Source: Caenorhabditis elegans
Taxonomy: Eukaryota > Nematoda > Chromadorea > Rhabditida > Rhabditidae
Length of the DNA stretch: 64,000 bases
NCBI RefSeq assembly: GCF_000002985.6
Contig: NC_003284.9
Span: 7,998,001-8,062,000, forward strand
Direction of reading: 5' to 3'
A program made the translations under genes and the position numbers. Shown in pieces: positions 27,421-39,189 of the stretch (its first letter is position 1; the number at the start of each line of letters is the position of its first letter). Below the pieces are notes generated by a model. That model saw only the letters and a program-made list of their open reading frames with translations. It was not told where the DNA came from and searched no databases.

Positions 27421-29307
27421 TACTTTTTAATATCGTTTTCCAATTCCAAACCTCAGGGTTTTTCAATGGTACTCTATTTGTATATTTTAATTTTTTCTTC
27501 TCACCTTTTTTTCTTAATCACTATTTTCAAATTTCTTGCTCTGATGCCGCTATATGATCTATTGCCACGATTCTATGTGATAACTTACCAGATGATGAGC
27601 AGACATTGCCCCCTCTCGTCAACTCATCTTCTACCAAATTTCACTCATCATACCATCCAACACTATCACTGTCTTACCTTCAATTTGTGTTCGATAGGCT
27701 CCAAATCGGAACGTCTAAGTATTTCGTATTTTCTTGTTGCTAGAATCAACATTTTTTTAATGCATAGGTCGCCGCGGATAATTTATAAGACTCTTTAAAT
27801 TTCATAACTATACCCCTTTTCTAAACGACTTCCTTCAAAAGAAAATTTTCAAAAATGCCAAAAAAAATTATTGTGATTGAATATATTGATTAATTCAGCA
27901 TAATTTCTAATTTCAATATTTGAATTTCCTTATTATATTGTAATTCGTTTTTCCTATTTTCATCTAGTTACGCGTGAATAGTCCCGTCCTTTGATACCAC
28001 GTTTGTATCTTCAAGTTGTCTTTAATTTCCACTTCCGCCACATCACTTCCCACTCAAATATTAGAAGCTTTTTCACTTTTTGCTAGTTGATCCACACCAT
28101 CCAACCCTCTCTTCATTTTATCATGTTCTATTTTCGATTTTTGTATTTTTCAAATCAACTCAATCTAATTCGTTAACCCAAATGACCCACCCGGTAGGAC
28201 TATAAATTGAAGCTTTCCGGTTTTAGAATTTTAAATCACTTACTTCCCCATTTTCATACACCTTCAACTATTCATTTGTACATTTCACCATGCTTTTTTG
28301 AAATATCGTCTGTTTTTATCTTTTCTTTTTATTTTCACAAATAATTTTTTCAAATTTTAGTAGTGACCTTTCATTGTTTCACTTTTTCTTAACTTATGTG
28401 CATTCTTGTTCCCAAATTTCACTGTTCCGTGTACTTCCTAGACCTCTATCTATCAGAATAATGTAGACAATACAACGGTTGTTTGAACATCACCAAAAAC
28501 TTGTAGTACCCCCACTTTATATCACTGGTAGTTATCAAATTCTTTACCTTTTTCCAACTTTTCTTGTTTTTCTGTATTATTTGGGAGCAACTATGTGCTC
28601 GAACTTTTCCCATTTTATAGGAACGTCTTTGAATGCTTTGTAGTAGTTTTTATAAACATGGTACCTTTGTAATTCCCAAGTTCTAAGCCTTTTTTTCTCA
28701 CAAAAATTCAATTTTTAACATTTTAAATTTCAGTAGGGAAAATTAATTCAAACCCATTCCTTTTCATTATATGCTCTTCCACTTTTATATATTTCTTGTA
28801 ATTTTCAATTTTCAAACAACATTTTGTATTGTATTGAAATGGTTAGAAATAAAAAGTGTTTTTTTTTAATTTCTAGTGAAAATGTGTCGGAACAGTCAGA
28901 TGATTATCAACACTTTCTGGCGCTTGACCTGGTCACATGGCAAGTGTGTAAAGTTGTACTTTCATTGATGCCGGTGTTGATTTCAAGTTTTTCGAGTCGG
29001 TCGTTTCCAGAAGCCTTTTGAAATATAATTTTATAAATCTAAGTTCTCAATTTTTGTAGTACATATTTGTTGTATAGAAAAATGCAATTTACAAGTTGCC
29101 CATTCTTTTATTGGGATCTAAATTGTTTTTAAACTTAATTTTACAGAATATAATTCTATTTGATAATTTGTATACTTTGTAGAAATCTATTCCTGATTAT
29201 CTTTTGAATGTTCAATGTAATATTTTCTTCACAAGTACTTATGTAGTACAATTGCCTCAAAATTGTTTTCCAGTACGTTTTCCATTTGTTTCTTTTGAAA
29301 AAAAAAT
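27421..29307. other. gene-free region after the Unkempt gene
   Basis: AT- and T-rich DNA without a supported exon. It must contain the 3' UTR of the Unkempt gene, but I see no clear AATAAA close to the stop codon. Frames at 27466 and 28824 are low-complexity and have no splice support. Confidence 0.45.
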
Positions 29308-30290
29308 TTAGAGGTGGACTGTCAATTTTTTTTTACCAATTCTCTTCGTCCATTGACTTTTAAATACCTTAATAAAGCTGAAAACGCAATATAATTAACG
29401 TCTAGAACCAAAATTAGACGACAATTAAAAAAAAATTGTTTCCAGCCGCTGTGACAATGATAAGTCGGTCAAATTTCAAATTTTCACTAATTTTAGGCCA
29501 TTTTTCGAGCCGTCATAACTTTTTTTTGAAAAGTTTTCAAGAAGTTTCATTATGAAATTCGGTGTTTTCAGACAATTCTGAGTCTCATAAAGCAATAAAA
29601 CAATTCGACTACACCACCTTTAAGACACGCCTATGGAGTCACAATGACCGAATATCATGATAAAACATTCAAAAAAATTTCCCTGATTCTATATGATTTT
29701 TTGAAAATGGGGAAAATCTCAGTTTTCCCCCCATGCCTATTTAAATTTCCGCCATTTATTCGTTCGATGAAGCGCGCTTGCATTTTTTTCTTATTATTCC
29801 ACTGATTTTCTTAATTTTTGATCGTTTGTAGTCGGAAAATGAAAGAAATTAACAAAGTAAATGGAAATTGTTAATTAAAAAGTAACTGATAATTCCTAAA
29901 CCTGTGAAATTATCTGCTCAGAGGACGACAAGCCTGCAATTAGTATTTTAACAGTTTTACACCCTATCAATGACTATTTAACAAACATTTGGCATTTATT
30001 TTGTTAATTTCTTCCATTTTCCTAATAAAAACGCCAAAAAATTAAGACAATCAGTGAAATAATGAAAAATAAAATGAAATAAAAAATAAGAATAATGCAA
30101 GCGCGCTCCATCGAACGAATAAATTAACGGAAACTTAAATAGGAATTAGGGGAAAACTGAGATTTTTCCAATTTTCAAAAAATCATATAAAATCAGGGAC
30201 ATTTTTTTGAATTTTTTTAATCATGATATTCGGTGACCCCAAATGCGTGTTTTAAAGCAATTTCCCCACAAAGTGTAGTCCACCTTTAAG
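29308..30290. mobile_element. inverted-repeat element, about 980 bp
   Basis: Terminal sequence GAGGTGGACT near 29311 is answered by AGTCCACCTTTAAG at 30277-30290. Inside, GACCGAATATCATGA near 29647 pairs with TCATGATATTCGGTGACC near 30221, and TTCGTTCGATGAAGCGCGC near 29759 pairs with GCGCGCTCCATCGAACGAA near 30101. The arms are imperfect, with a long unpaired centre, and no coding frame is present. This fits a decayed non-autonomous DNA transposon. Confidence 0.75.
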
Positions 30291-31498
30291 AAAAACGTGA
30301 AAATGATTTGTATTTTTAAGCGTAGAAAGACTCTAATCCTTAGCCTAATAGAGACAAACCTATTAATTTTAATTTTAATGATTTACAGTAATTTATTTCA
30401 CAGCTCAGAAAAAATGAATTTGCCCAAAAAATTCACCTTTGTCTGTTTCCTTTAGTTTATTACCAATTGAATTAAATGTATTCCCTTTCTTATTTTCTGA
30501 GTTGTTTGGGCTGATTGAACTTATTCAAAACTGAATTTCCACTGGTAATTTTTTTTTCCAAACTGTTGATAATTTCACTTTTGTTCAAATTATTATTTTG
30601 CAAGATGTTTATTCCTAATCGGTTAATGTCTTGCTATGAAAAATGCTGATTGATAGTTTTGAAAATACTCCGATAAGCATTTTTTCATGAAAGTTCATGA
30701 CAATGAGAATTAACTTATTTTTCAACTGACAGTTGGATCCTTGTAAAATTTTTCAAATTTTTTTTATTGTTCCGGTGATTTTTTATAAGTTTGCCATTGT
30801 TAAAGTTCACATACATTTTTGCTTGTATTGATTCTATTTTTTGTTTTTACATAAATCAATTGTTGTCGGGGATTACTAGACAACATCATTGCAAGACACC
30901 ACCTTCTATTCTCACTTCACGATGGGAATTGGCTCACTTCTCATTGTCTCTTTCTCCTTTGCTCTCCTTTTTTTTAGCATTTGTTTCCATTTGCAGTGCA
31001 TTGAAAACGCTGTTCAATTTATAAAGACGTGTTACGATGCTATTATAATTAGGATATGGATTATAAACTTTGTTTAGTTTTGTTAATAAATTTTAAGCTC
31101 TTTAGAAAAATGAGACAATATTAAGTTCAAATAATGCTTTGTTTTTTAGAACGTTAACTGTTAATTGAACATAAAACCATTGTTTTGTTACCAAAAAGTC
31201 AACGTTTTCTTTTCCGAATCCCAAAACGCGCCAGCAATTGTTTGACCCGCTTCCCGTTGAAGAGTGTTTACACTGGCTAGACGGGTCGATATGGAGGCCG
31301 CGGACGCTACTCATTTTCTCCCGTGATCACGTTGCCTTCTTTTCTCCTCTATCGCGTCATCTGCTAATAGAAACTGGTCGGACTCTTGCGCAGCAACCTT
31401 GGTCTATGATTATTCCCCTTAGCCTTACAGTTTTTTTTTTCAAATATAACTTTAAAAATTTAAAATTTTGTTTTACAGATTTTATCTCAACAAAACAT
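30291..31498. other. intergenic DNA and promoter region of the MOSPD gene
   Basis: No exon seen. The last 300 bp become GC-richer (31225-31400) and lead into a TTTTACAG acceptor at 31478, 21 bases upstream of the ATG, consistent with a promoter followed by a trans-splice site or 5' UTR intron of the MOSPD-type gene. Confidence 0.45.
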
Positions 31499-33292
31499 AT
31501 GTCAGGAGCAGATGAGGACGCATTGCCCGTTTTTGTCAACACAACAGAAGTGAGTTTTTCAAAAAATATAAAACGCTAATACTTATTAAATTTATAAGAT
31601 TGTCAAAAAAACAAATTTTCTATTTTTCCAATATATCTTTATTAGTCTTGTATGCAAGACTAATTGCAATGTTTGCGGTTCTCGAGCTACACTATTAAAA
31701 ATCAATAATCTAAAAAGGATATGGCTGCTTATTTTATTTTTTGATTTATACAATTCTTCTGGAAATAATTGAACTCGCTTTTTTTTAATTTAAAAAGCAA
31801 TGTAGAGAATTTTGAAAAAAAAACTACAAAAAAGAAAATTAATAGAGTCGAAATGAAACACCTTTTAAAATAATGAACGACTATATAATTAAGGATTTTT
31901 TAAATTTTTTGTGGTTTTCAAACAATTTAATGATAATAAAAACAACCAAATCTCGTTTTAAAAGCATTTTATTGCAGTTACAATTCCGGCTCAACGAGAA
32001 ATCACAGGCAAAGCTGTTCACATTGTACAACCCATTTGGTCATGTGATAACTTATAAAAGTAAGGAAAAATCTTTTCATCCGCTCGAAAATTTGACTTTT
32101 TCAGTTTTGTGCACTGCCACTAGGAACTATACTGTAAATGAAACTACCGGTGTCCTCCAAGCAAAATGTTGTCAAGATATGTAAGTTTGCAAAACTTTTG
32201 TGAATGTATATACCGTATATTCTCTATTAGTGCTGCAACTTCCAGTAGTACTGCAGTCTCTAATAGTTCTGCGATCAAAGAGGTCCTAGAAATTAGTGTT
32301 GCATGCAGCACTAATAGAGAATATACGGTATAGTAATCAAAATTGTGAAACAGTATTTAAGAAAATAAATTCCAGCATTGATTTTTATCCCACAAAATTT
32401 TCAGAGTTGTCCGATGTATCCAGCGTCTCCCAGTTGGCAACGTCGACAAGTTGAAAATTGAGATTAGCAAAAAAGGATCGCCGACGGTAAATCTCAAAAT
32501 TTAATTTCAAATTAAACAAAAACTATTCAGGCGAGTGGATCCTGCGTTCTCACGTTACTCACCGTGTCCTCCGAGCACACAAATCCCGATGAACCCCGTT
32601 TTGAAAAAGTCCAGCAATCAAACAGAATGAGCAGTTCTACAACAAGCGAAAGAGGAAACGATAGGGTAAGGTTTTCATTTGAAAAATAAATTTTATTATA
32701 GAAAAATAGCACGTGAATGTAATGTAATGTAAAATTGAAACAACTAGTAGCTAGAAAATTTCATTTTAAATATATCAGTCTGTATTTTCAATATTGGTTT
32801 ACGTGACGTTTACAAGAAAATATAAAGGACAAAATATCTTTCAACTTTATGAATGCAAAATTTATGAAAATTGAAACAGCAATAAGCTGTTCCTCAAAGT
32901 AGGAGAAAAGGAACCGTTTGCAAACCCGGACGCGGTTTTCTGGTAGCTCATTTTCGAATAATTTTTTTCGTTGTTATCTGTTACGACCTTATATTCTGTT
33001 ACGACCTTATATTCACTAAGCGATCATCCGGGCGCCACAACCATTTCCAAATTAAATGTTTCAAAGATTAAATAAAATCCTCAACACTCAACATTTTCAG
33101 AACCAATCAAGCATGTGGGCTTGTCTCATCGTTGGCCTGTGTTGTGCTGTCGCACTCGTCTGTCCAACCGCCGGTGATATTGAATCAAAATCTTCATCCG
33201 TTCCCCCAATGCTCCACATGTCCTTTCAACAGAAGCTAGTCGCTTCTTATATTCTCGGCATTGTCTCTGTATTAATTCTCCGTCCCATGTAA
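31499..33292 (+). CDS. MOSPD1/MOSPD3-like MSP-domain membrane protein
   Basis: Model: join(31499..31549, 31978..32059, 32105..32180, 32405..32486, 32531..32665, 33101..33292), 205 aa, all phases agree. The first 120 residues form a major-sperm-protein domain: LPVFVNTTE, then KLFTLYNPFGHVITYK, VLCTATRNYTV and CCQDIVVRC, the order and spacing of human MOSPD1. After a polar linker come two hydrophobic segments (about 146-163 and 182-203) separated by GDIES, and QKLVASYILGIVSVLILR, the characteristic C-terminal end of MOSPD1/3. In animals these proteins sit in the ER membrane with the MSP domain in the cytosol and bind FFAT-related (FFNT) motifs of partners at contact sites. The length is close to the human proteins. 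Introns are short (44-428 bp); intron 3 holds a MITE and intron 5 an 18-bp tandem duplication. Confidence 0.92.
32211..32330. mobile_element. short MITE, 120 bp, inside MOSPD intron 3
   Basis: Terminal inverted repeats begin TACCGTATATTCTCTATTAG at 32211 and end with the reverse complement at 32330; the inner halves also pair in part. A truncated copy of the same family lies at 37158-37214. It is confined to the intron between 32181 and 32404. Confidence 0.85.
32977..33013. repeat. tandem duplication of an 18-bp unit
   Basis: The unit TCTGTTACGACCTTATAT occurs twice back to back in intron 5 of the MOSPD gene. It looks like a recent slippage or end-joining duplication. Confidence 0.8.
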
Positions 33293-34675
33293 AGCTATCT
33301 AATGTCATTCAATCACTGGTCTAACTTCCTTCCCGAATCGAGTCACTTGTTCTCCTGTCTTCAAAAAATGTGTTCTTCTCTCATCTACTGGCATTATTTG
33401 TGCCTGTTTCTTTTTCAATACATGGTAGTCATTTTGTGGCTATTACTGTAAATTGTTTGCAAATCAAGCAATCATTCTTATTGTACATTCTTGTAGGAAC
33501 AATCATGAAATACGCACTTTTTGATAATATCTGTATGTATATGACTTCTCTACCTCTTTTTGTTTTTAAATTATCGGTAATTGCAATTGAGACAAAGCAA
33601 TCGAAAATTATGGTAGATATTGTTTTGTATTACACTTACCAAACACAAAAATATTGGGAATTGAAAATGCCAAGCAGGTAGTTTTTACGAGGTTATTCAT
33701 TTTCGTCGAATAGTTTTTTTTTTCCATTTTTTTGATAATTCCATTTTTGCCAATTCATATTCTAAAAAGACCGCATCAAAATGTATACAGCTGACTGAAA
33801 AGTGACAAAAAAATCTACTTTGAAACGCATTGAAACTAAATACTAAACATGAATTTGTCGCCGTGTAAATGATATAAATACAAATTACTTGAAGAATCTA
33901 TCGCGCATGCAATGAAAATTGTATTCTTCTTATTATTTTTAAAACATTTTTGCGCAAGACAAAACAGTAAATAAAAATATAGTATCGTTAAATTTTTTAC
34001 TAAATTTTTAATACTTTTTTGAGAACAAAATCTACACAAAAAAAAATCAAAAATCAAATTCAATTAAAGTATTTTTCTTCCCATTTTTTAATTTCATAAT
34101 TTGTGACACAGTTTTCTGAAATTAAAATTAATAAGTTCAAAAGTTTAGTTTCTTAGGGTCATAAATATGCTGAATATATTCTGTGCATGTTAATAGCTAA
34201 CAACTTATTCAAGAAATTTCTTCAGTCACTCAGCATAGAAATATTAATTGTAATCAAATCAGAAACATTTAAAACTTTTTAAATAATGAAAGTTTGAATT
34301 ATACATATCTCTCGCTAGTTTATATTTAAATGTTTTCTAAAACTTCAAAAACTCAAACAAACATTTTCCGTACAAAATTTATTCAATATAACGATCTCGA
34401 AACAAAACAAGAGATCGAATTTGTGCTACCGGAGTCAACCTGAGAAAGTAAACTGAACGGGGAGGTGAGAATAAACACGGCATATATGACCTTTTTTGCC
34501 CAGTGGAGGATAGCAAAACAATATGTTATGTTAAAGGGGGGAATTAATGAAAAATACAAGTGTCATTTACAAAAGGAAAGTTGGCAGGTTTTGGTACAAT
34601 GGAAATGGTTAGTGCTTTTATAATATATGAAATGGATAGAAAGAAAAATTATATCAGTTCAATAACTAATTGCAT
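33293..34675. other. intergenic DNA between convergent genes
   Basis: No exon supported. It must hold the 3' UTR of the plus-strand MOSPD gene and that of the minus-strand gene ending at 34676; a minus-strand AATAAA sits at 34378-34383. The frame at 33370 is a low-complexity continuation after the MOSPD stop codon. Confidence 0.45.
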
Positions 34676-36481
34676 TCACTTTCTGAAAATTGTATTCAGA
34701 TAATCTGTTTGATTGGTTTCCAATAACGACGAGCCACCAGAAGAAGGGCGAGACAAGAAGAATAGATCAAAATCGATAATTGTTGAATTGATCTTTTCGA
34801 GAAAACTCCATAATCTTGCATCATCAATATTTCCACCAGTGAGACACGCCTGAGCTTGAACTTTGCATAGCTCTTTACTTTGTGCTGTAGTCCACTGGTT
34901 GCTCGGTTTCAGTGAAGCTGCATATTCACTCCTCAGCAAGTGATCCATATCGTTTTTGAAAAAGCTGTCTGAAAAAAATCGGAACATATTTTAAAAATTT
35001 ATCGTGATTCACTTACTTGCCAACATAGAAATTTGACGTAGACCTCTGCATTGAACATGTCTCTCAAGATATTCTAAGAATTCCGATAGTTCCTTCTCAC
35101 TCAAGTCAGAGCCTACTTCGGAAACAGAAGTAATATCATAAAGTTCGAATTTAACCAAATCATCTTGATAGCTGATAAAAGAACTTAACAGTTCCTTTTC
35201 GAGTGCTTCTAATCCACGCTTGTCCGATCGTTTTGAGTACAAAAAGCACAGATCCTGATGCTGTTCTTGCGTTTTAAGACAAAGCATGTACTCCAAGAGT
35301 ACCGCCAGTTTCTGGCTTGTCAAATCGCTGAGGGCGGCGTAGTGATCACATCTTGATTAAACGAAGGTAACTAGTAGATTTGTATCCACAACTGATTGGA
35401 TGTTAAAAATCGGCTTATCCTATAATACGTGGCAATGGCAAGTTGAATACCGGACAAAATTCCGTAGCCTGAAATAAAGGAAAATTAAATTTCGAAAAAT
35501 CATTGCACATTACTCACCACTTTCCTGTAGTCCTAGATATCTGAGCCTGTGTAGCCGGACATTGCGGCTATAATGGCAGAGAGAATCAGAGATTTCTCTA
35601 TTAAACTTAAACAACTCCACATTGTCAAGTCGTGCTTGTTCAATAAGGTTATCTTCTTCCAGCTTTTTAGCTAATTTTTCGGCCTTTTTTGCTTCTTTGT
35701 TAGCCCTGAAACACGCTTAAACTGCGAAATTAACTCTAATAACGCTTACTTTTTGACTTTGACATTGGCAGGGCTGCTACCCAAGTTTGACGCTGAGATT
35801 GTACTGGCTCTCGTCTCATTTGCAGTTGCGAAAGAAATGCTTGCATCATCTATCGAAAAGTCGCCCACAACGTCTGCCTGAGGCACGACTTCTACCTTCA
35901 AAGCCTGAATATCCTCTTTCTCAGCTACATTCGGCTGACTCTTGGACTCTCCAAACGCACTTCCAGATAACTCCAAAACTTCTAGGTGCTCCTGGATGCA
36001 ATTAGCAACGTCTTCACTGATTTCCTTCAATTCCACTTGTTTCAAAACTTCCTTCGGCGTAGTTTCACACACATTTTCCCCTCAAGGGAAGAACTAATTG
36101 ACGTAGTCTCAGTTGGCGATTTCTTTGTTGATTCTCTGAAAAAAAAACAGAATTGGAAAATCAGAAGCATGATTCGAAACGTTTTAATATGCGCTCACTT
36201 GATTTCATATTTTCAGACAACTAAAAAAATATCAAAAAGGAGAAAATATTTGATTACCTGTATGGTTCATCAAATTCTTGTTTTTGAGAAATCTTTCTCG
36301 ACACGAAGGGCTGCTCTTTGGGACTGCCTGATCCTTCTCCCCCGAGACTACCAGATAATCTCAAGTCTTCAGGTTTTGATGTTTGTTGTTGGCTCGTTGA
36401 AGGACCATCATCTTGGGCAAGACTTTCAAGCAGAGAATATGGGTTTAGTGGTTCTCGCGGACGAAACTCTTCTGAGTTCAT
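34676..36481 (-). CDS. 469-aa protein of unknown family
   Basis: Model on the minus strand: complement(join(34676..34968, 35017..35351, 35429..35468, 35518..35705, 35750..36016, 36073..36135, 36258..36481)). All phases agree if a 56-nt intron (36017-36072) is spliced; without it the frame breaks there. The protein starts MNSEEFRPREPLNPYSLLES. About the first 180 residues are polar and Ser/Glu-rich (probably disordered), then a Lys/Glu/Ala-rich helix (KKANKEAKKAEKLAKKLEE) leads into a helical C-terminal half containing VRLHRLRYLGLQESGYGIL, QKLAVLLEYML and EKELSEFLEYLERHV. There is no signal peptide or membrane segment that I can see, no motif I recognise, and I give no function. The start codon lies 8 bp from a GC-rich hairpin repeat, so its promoter may lie inside repeat-derived DNA. 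Confidence 0.78.
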
Positions 36482-36489
36482 ATTCCAAG

Positions 36490-36570
36490 GCTCCGCCTCC
36501 CTGATCCCGTCCCCGTTTGGTAGTAGCTGAATCCGGTTTTCTGTGTGTGTCGGGATCAGGGAGGCGGAGC
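36490..36570. repeat. GC-rich hairpin, 20-bp perfect arms
   Basis: GCTCCGCCTCCCTGATCCCG (36490-36509) is exactly reverse-complemented at 36551-36570, with a 41-nt loop. It touches the start codon of the minus-strand gene (36481) and begins a repeat-like region that extends to about 37214. Confidence 0.88.
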
Positions 36571-36729
36571 TCGAAAAAGCCGGGGATGTCGGGTTTTACC
36601 CGTTTTCTCTTTTATTTTTCCCTCAACGCAAGCTCTTTTGTCATTTTGACACGCCAAAACCTCTGATTTCCTGCTCAACAAGTTTCGCACCTTGCGATCT
36701 TGTTGACGCACTTTCGGTGCCTTGCGCAC

Positions 36730-37090
36730 ACGGCGACGTGAATCCAAGATTTCTCAGCACTTCTCCCGCAAGAACGGGTGCAAGCCGGTCGACGCCGTAA
36801 GGCTCGCCGTTTCTCATAGGTTTTAAGGTTTTAAATTGTTACAAGTTTAAGGTTTTTATTGTTTTTAATTAAGGTTTAAGGTTAAGGAGAAGATTTATTT
36901 CTCCTTGTTTTTGGTGTCTTGGTCTCGAGTATTTCGAGTTATTTTGTTTCTCCTGGTTTAAAAAGACTTTTTCTTGCTAATAAATCCGTTAGTAAGATAT
37001 CAAAGGTCTTCTGTTCTTGGTTTTCTCAGTTTTCAAGGTTACAGGTTACAATTGCATCATTAATAAGGTCTTGATTTATCAATTCCTTAC
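36730..37090 (+). mobile_element. LTR-like repeat remnant, copy 1
   Basis: This stretch aligns by eye, with many mismatches, to 39190-39490. Shared landmarks in the same order are GGCGACG-GAATCC, GCCGT-AGGCTCG, a TTTAAGGTTTT block, an AATAAA (36979-36984), a TTTTCAGG-like stretch and a terminal TCAATTCCT. A poly(A) signal inside a dispersed repeat suits the long terminal repeat of a retrotransposon. There is no coding frame, and the family is not identified. Confidence 0.45.
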
Positions 37091-37157
37091 TATGCAAAAA
37101 CACTCCCCAAAATGTCAAAACTATTGAGTGACTCGTTCAATTGAAACAGGGGTGACG

Positions 37158-37214
37158 CGCTATTAGAAACTGCGGTACTACTGGAGATGCAGCACTAATA
37201 GAGAATATACGGTA
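37158..37214. mobile_element. truncated MITE, same family as 32211-32330
   Basis: The right end TGCAGCACTAATAGAGAATA...CGGTA and the preceding CTATTAGAAACTGC-GTACTACTGGA match the right half of the complete copy in the MOSPD intron. The left half is missing. Confidence 0.75.
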
Positions 37215-38684
37215 AATTAAACGTGATACCCATTTTTCTCGTTACAATTGGGAATGTTGTTTTCCTCTAGCCTTTAAATACAAAAGCATTCCACACGTTT
37301 TTATTTCATACATAAGTTAAAAAATTAATTTTTAAAATGACGGGGGTATAATACACAAGTACCCAAACTTTCTTGATTATGGTCCCATTTGGGGCCCATT
37401 TGGGGCAAAGTCTCTGTTTTTGGTACTTTGCCTGTGATGTGAAGTAATAACCACCCTTAATATTTCGTAGAAATTTCAGATTTAGATGAACATCCTATTA
37501 AAATTTCCCAATTGTACTAAAAAACTAGAGCGGCCAGCCAATTTTTAAAACGTTTTATTAGGTTCTTTTTTAAGCGCAAGTTGAACATCACATAATGGTG
37601 TGAATTCAAGTCATTCTCCGCAAACTTTCTCGCTACCATCTGCAATCTTAAATAAATCATCTGCAATTTTTTGTGATCTTACTTCCTACTTATTATGTTT
37701 CTTTCTGGCGTCTCATTTTTTCAGGAAAAAAAACTGTGTGATTCTTGAGTTTAATTGATTCGTGTTGCTTTTATGTTTGGTTTTTTAATCTTTAGCTTTT
37801 GAAATCTTAATAATAATAATTTATAATCTTGTTATAGAAACTCGACAATTGTCTGATTTTCTTGCAATTTTACATTGGAGTTCGGTTACTTTTAATATGC
37901 ACTTATTATTACTTCATGAATGTGTTTTAAAAAATCTGATTGCCCTATTTATCCCTTTTTTACATTTTCAGATTGTAAAATTTAAATTTTGAACTTTATC
38001 ATTTCAGGTATTAATCGGAAAATCATGACATCAAAACTGGTCTGAGTTCTTCAGTTGAACTTTTTTGGTACCAACATTAAATAAAATCTTGTAAAAACCT
38101 ACTCAATTTACATGTTTACCTAGAAAGATTCGACTAAAAAATTGAAATTTTCAAAACCTCCTTTCACAACACTCTTTTTCAATGAACACTCACAATTTTC
38201 ATAAATAAACACTCAATTCTTATTGGAGATAAACGAGTTGGGTTCGAAAAAATGAGTGTGAGTCCGAAAAAAGAGATATCCTTTTTTAATAGTTGATGAA
38301 AGAGTTATAATCTAGGATTTATAACACACGAGTTATAACATAGGAGTTATAACACAAGAGTGGAAATCCTAATCGAATTATCCACAGTGTCGACATACGT
38401 CCCTGCGCGATAAAAAATTATCGATTTTTCCATCGCGCAGGGAACCCTTCGATCCATGTGGATAAACTATTTGAAGAAGGAACATTTTTACATTTTCATT
38501 GAAATTTGGAGAAAACTAACGAAACAGTTAAGTTTTGAACTGAAATTGACGAATTTTTAAAAGTCCTTCAAAAGTATTTTATCCACATTACTGTGGTTGG
38601 TGGTTAAAAGAATACAAAATGGGAGAAGTTAAGTAAGAAGTTCAGTTACAAAGTTTAAAAATAACTGAAAATTGAAAAAAGTTA
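37215..38684. other. gene-free DNA with tandem and palindromic repeats
   Basis: No exon is supported. A degenerate tandem repeat of GAGTTATAAC lies at about 38302-38360 and is followed directly by a nested palindrome at 38378-38465. The rest is AT-rich unique-looking sequence. Confidence 0.5.
38378..38465. repeat. nested palindrome
   Basis: Inner arms TCCCTGCGCGAT (38400-38411) and ATCGCGCAGGGA (38432-38443) are perfect inverted copies. Outer arms TTATCCACA (38378-38386) and TGTGGATAA (38457-38465) are also perfect. The 20-nt centre, AAAAAATTATCGATTTTTCC, contains its own ATCGAT palindrome. A cruciform or small MITE would explain it. Confidence 0.8.
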
Positions 38685-38757
38685 CGACCACGGCAGGATT
38701 CGAACCTACAATCTTCTGCTCCGTAGGCAGACGCGTTATCCATTGCGCCACGCGGCC
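38685..38757 (-). tRNA. tRNA-Arg (ACG)
   Basis: On the minus strand the 73-nt sequence folds as a cloverleaf. The acceptor stem is GGCCGCG paired with CGTGGTC (two G-U pairs), followed by discriminator G. The D arm is GGCGCAATGGATAACGC-like. The anticodon stem TCTGC/GCAGA holds loop CTACGGA with anticodon ACG, and the T arm contains GGTTCGAATCC (box B). No intron is present. It reads arginine CGN codons. Confidence 0.96.
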
Positions 38758-39189
38758 AGTTGATGGTGGTATGAGCGAGTTGCGTACACATCACGGCAGA
38801 TGGCAAACAGCCTCTTTTCACTGCTGTCTTTGTTGTCTCGCCTACTTCCAAAAATACTCTAACACGTTTCTCATACTGAAGAAGAAATGTTACAAATGTG
38901 GTTACAACAATTCAATATTCAATACTCAACAAAAATAACTATAATAGTGCAAATTATGTTTTGTAGATGTTTTTCTTGAGAGTTTCACTTTTTTAAAGAA
39001 ATTTGTTTGAGCACGGTTTCCTCAGAATATTTGGAGATATCCCGATTTTGCGGGAATTCGTTTTTCTGGGATAGCAGTTTTTTCTATTTTTGGCTTCTAT
39101 AGAAATTATTTTCGAATTTTTGATTGATAATATTGTTGAGAAGCATCATACAAATCGAAAATATGTTAAATTAGAAAATTTGGCCCAAA

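Noticed and set aside
35746..36504. Plus-strand frames of 72-172 codons opposite the 469-aa protein gene
   Set aside because: They are antisense shadows of the minus-strand exons, which have agreeing splice sites.
38378..38465. TTATCCACA boxes in inverted orientation, identical to bacterial DnaA boxes
   Set aside because: The window is nematode DNA; a nine-base match at the ends of a palindrome is coincidence.
38642..38938. Open frames on both strands across the tRNA-Arg gene
   Set aside because: They are translations of the tRNA and its flanks.
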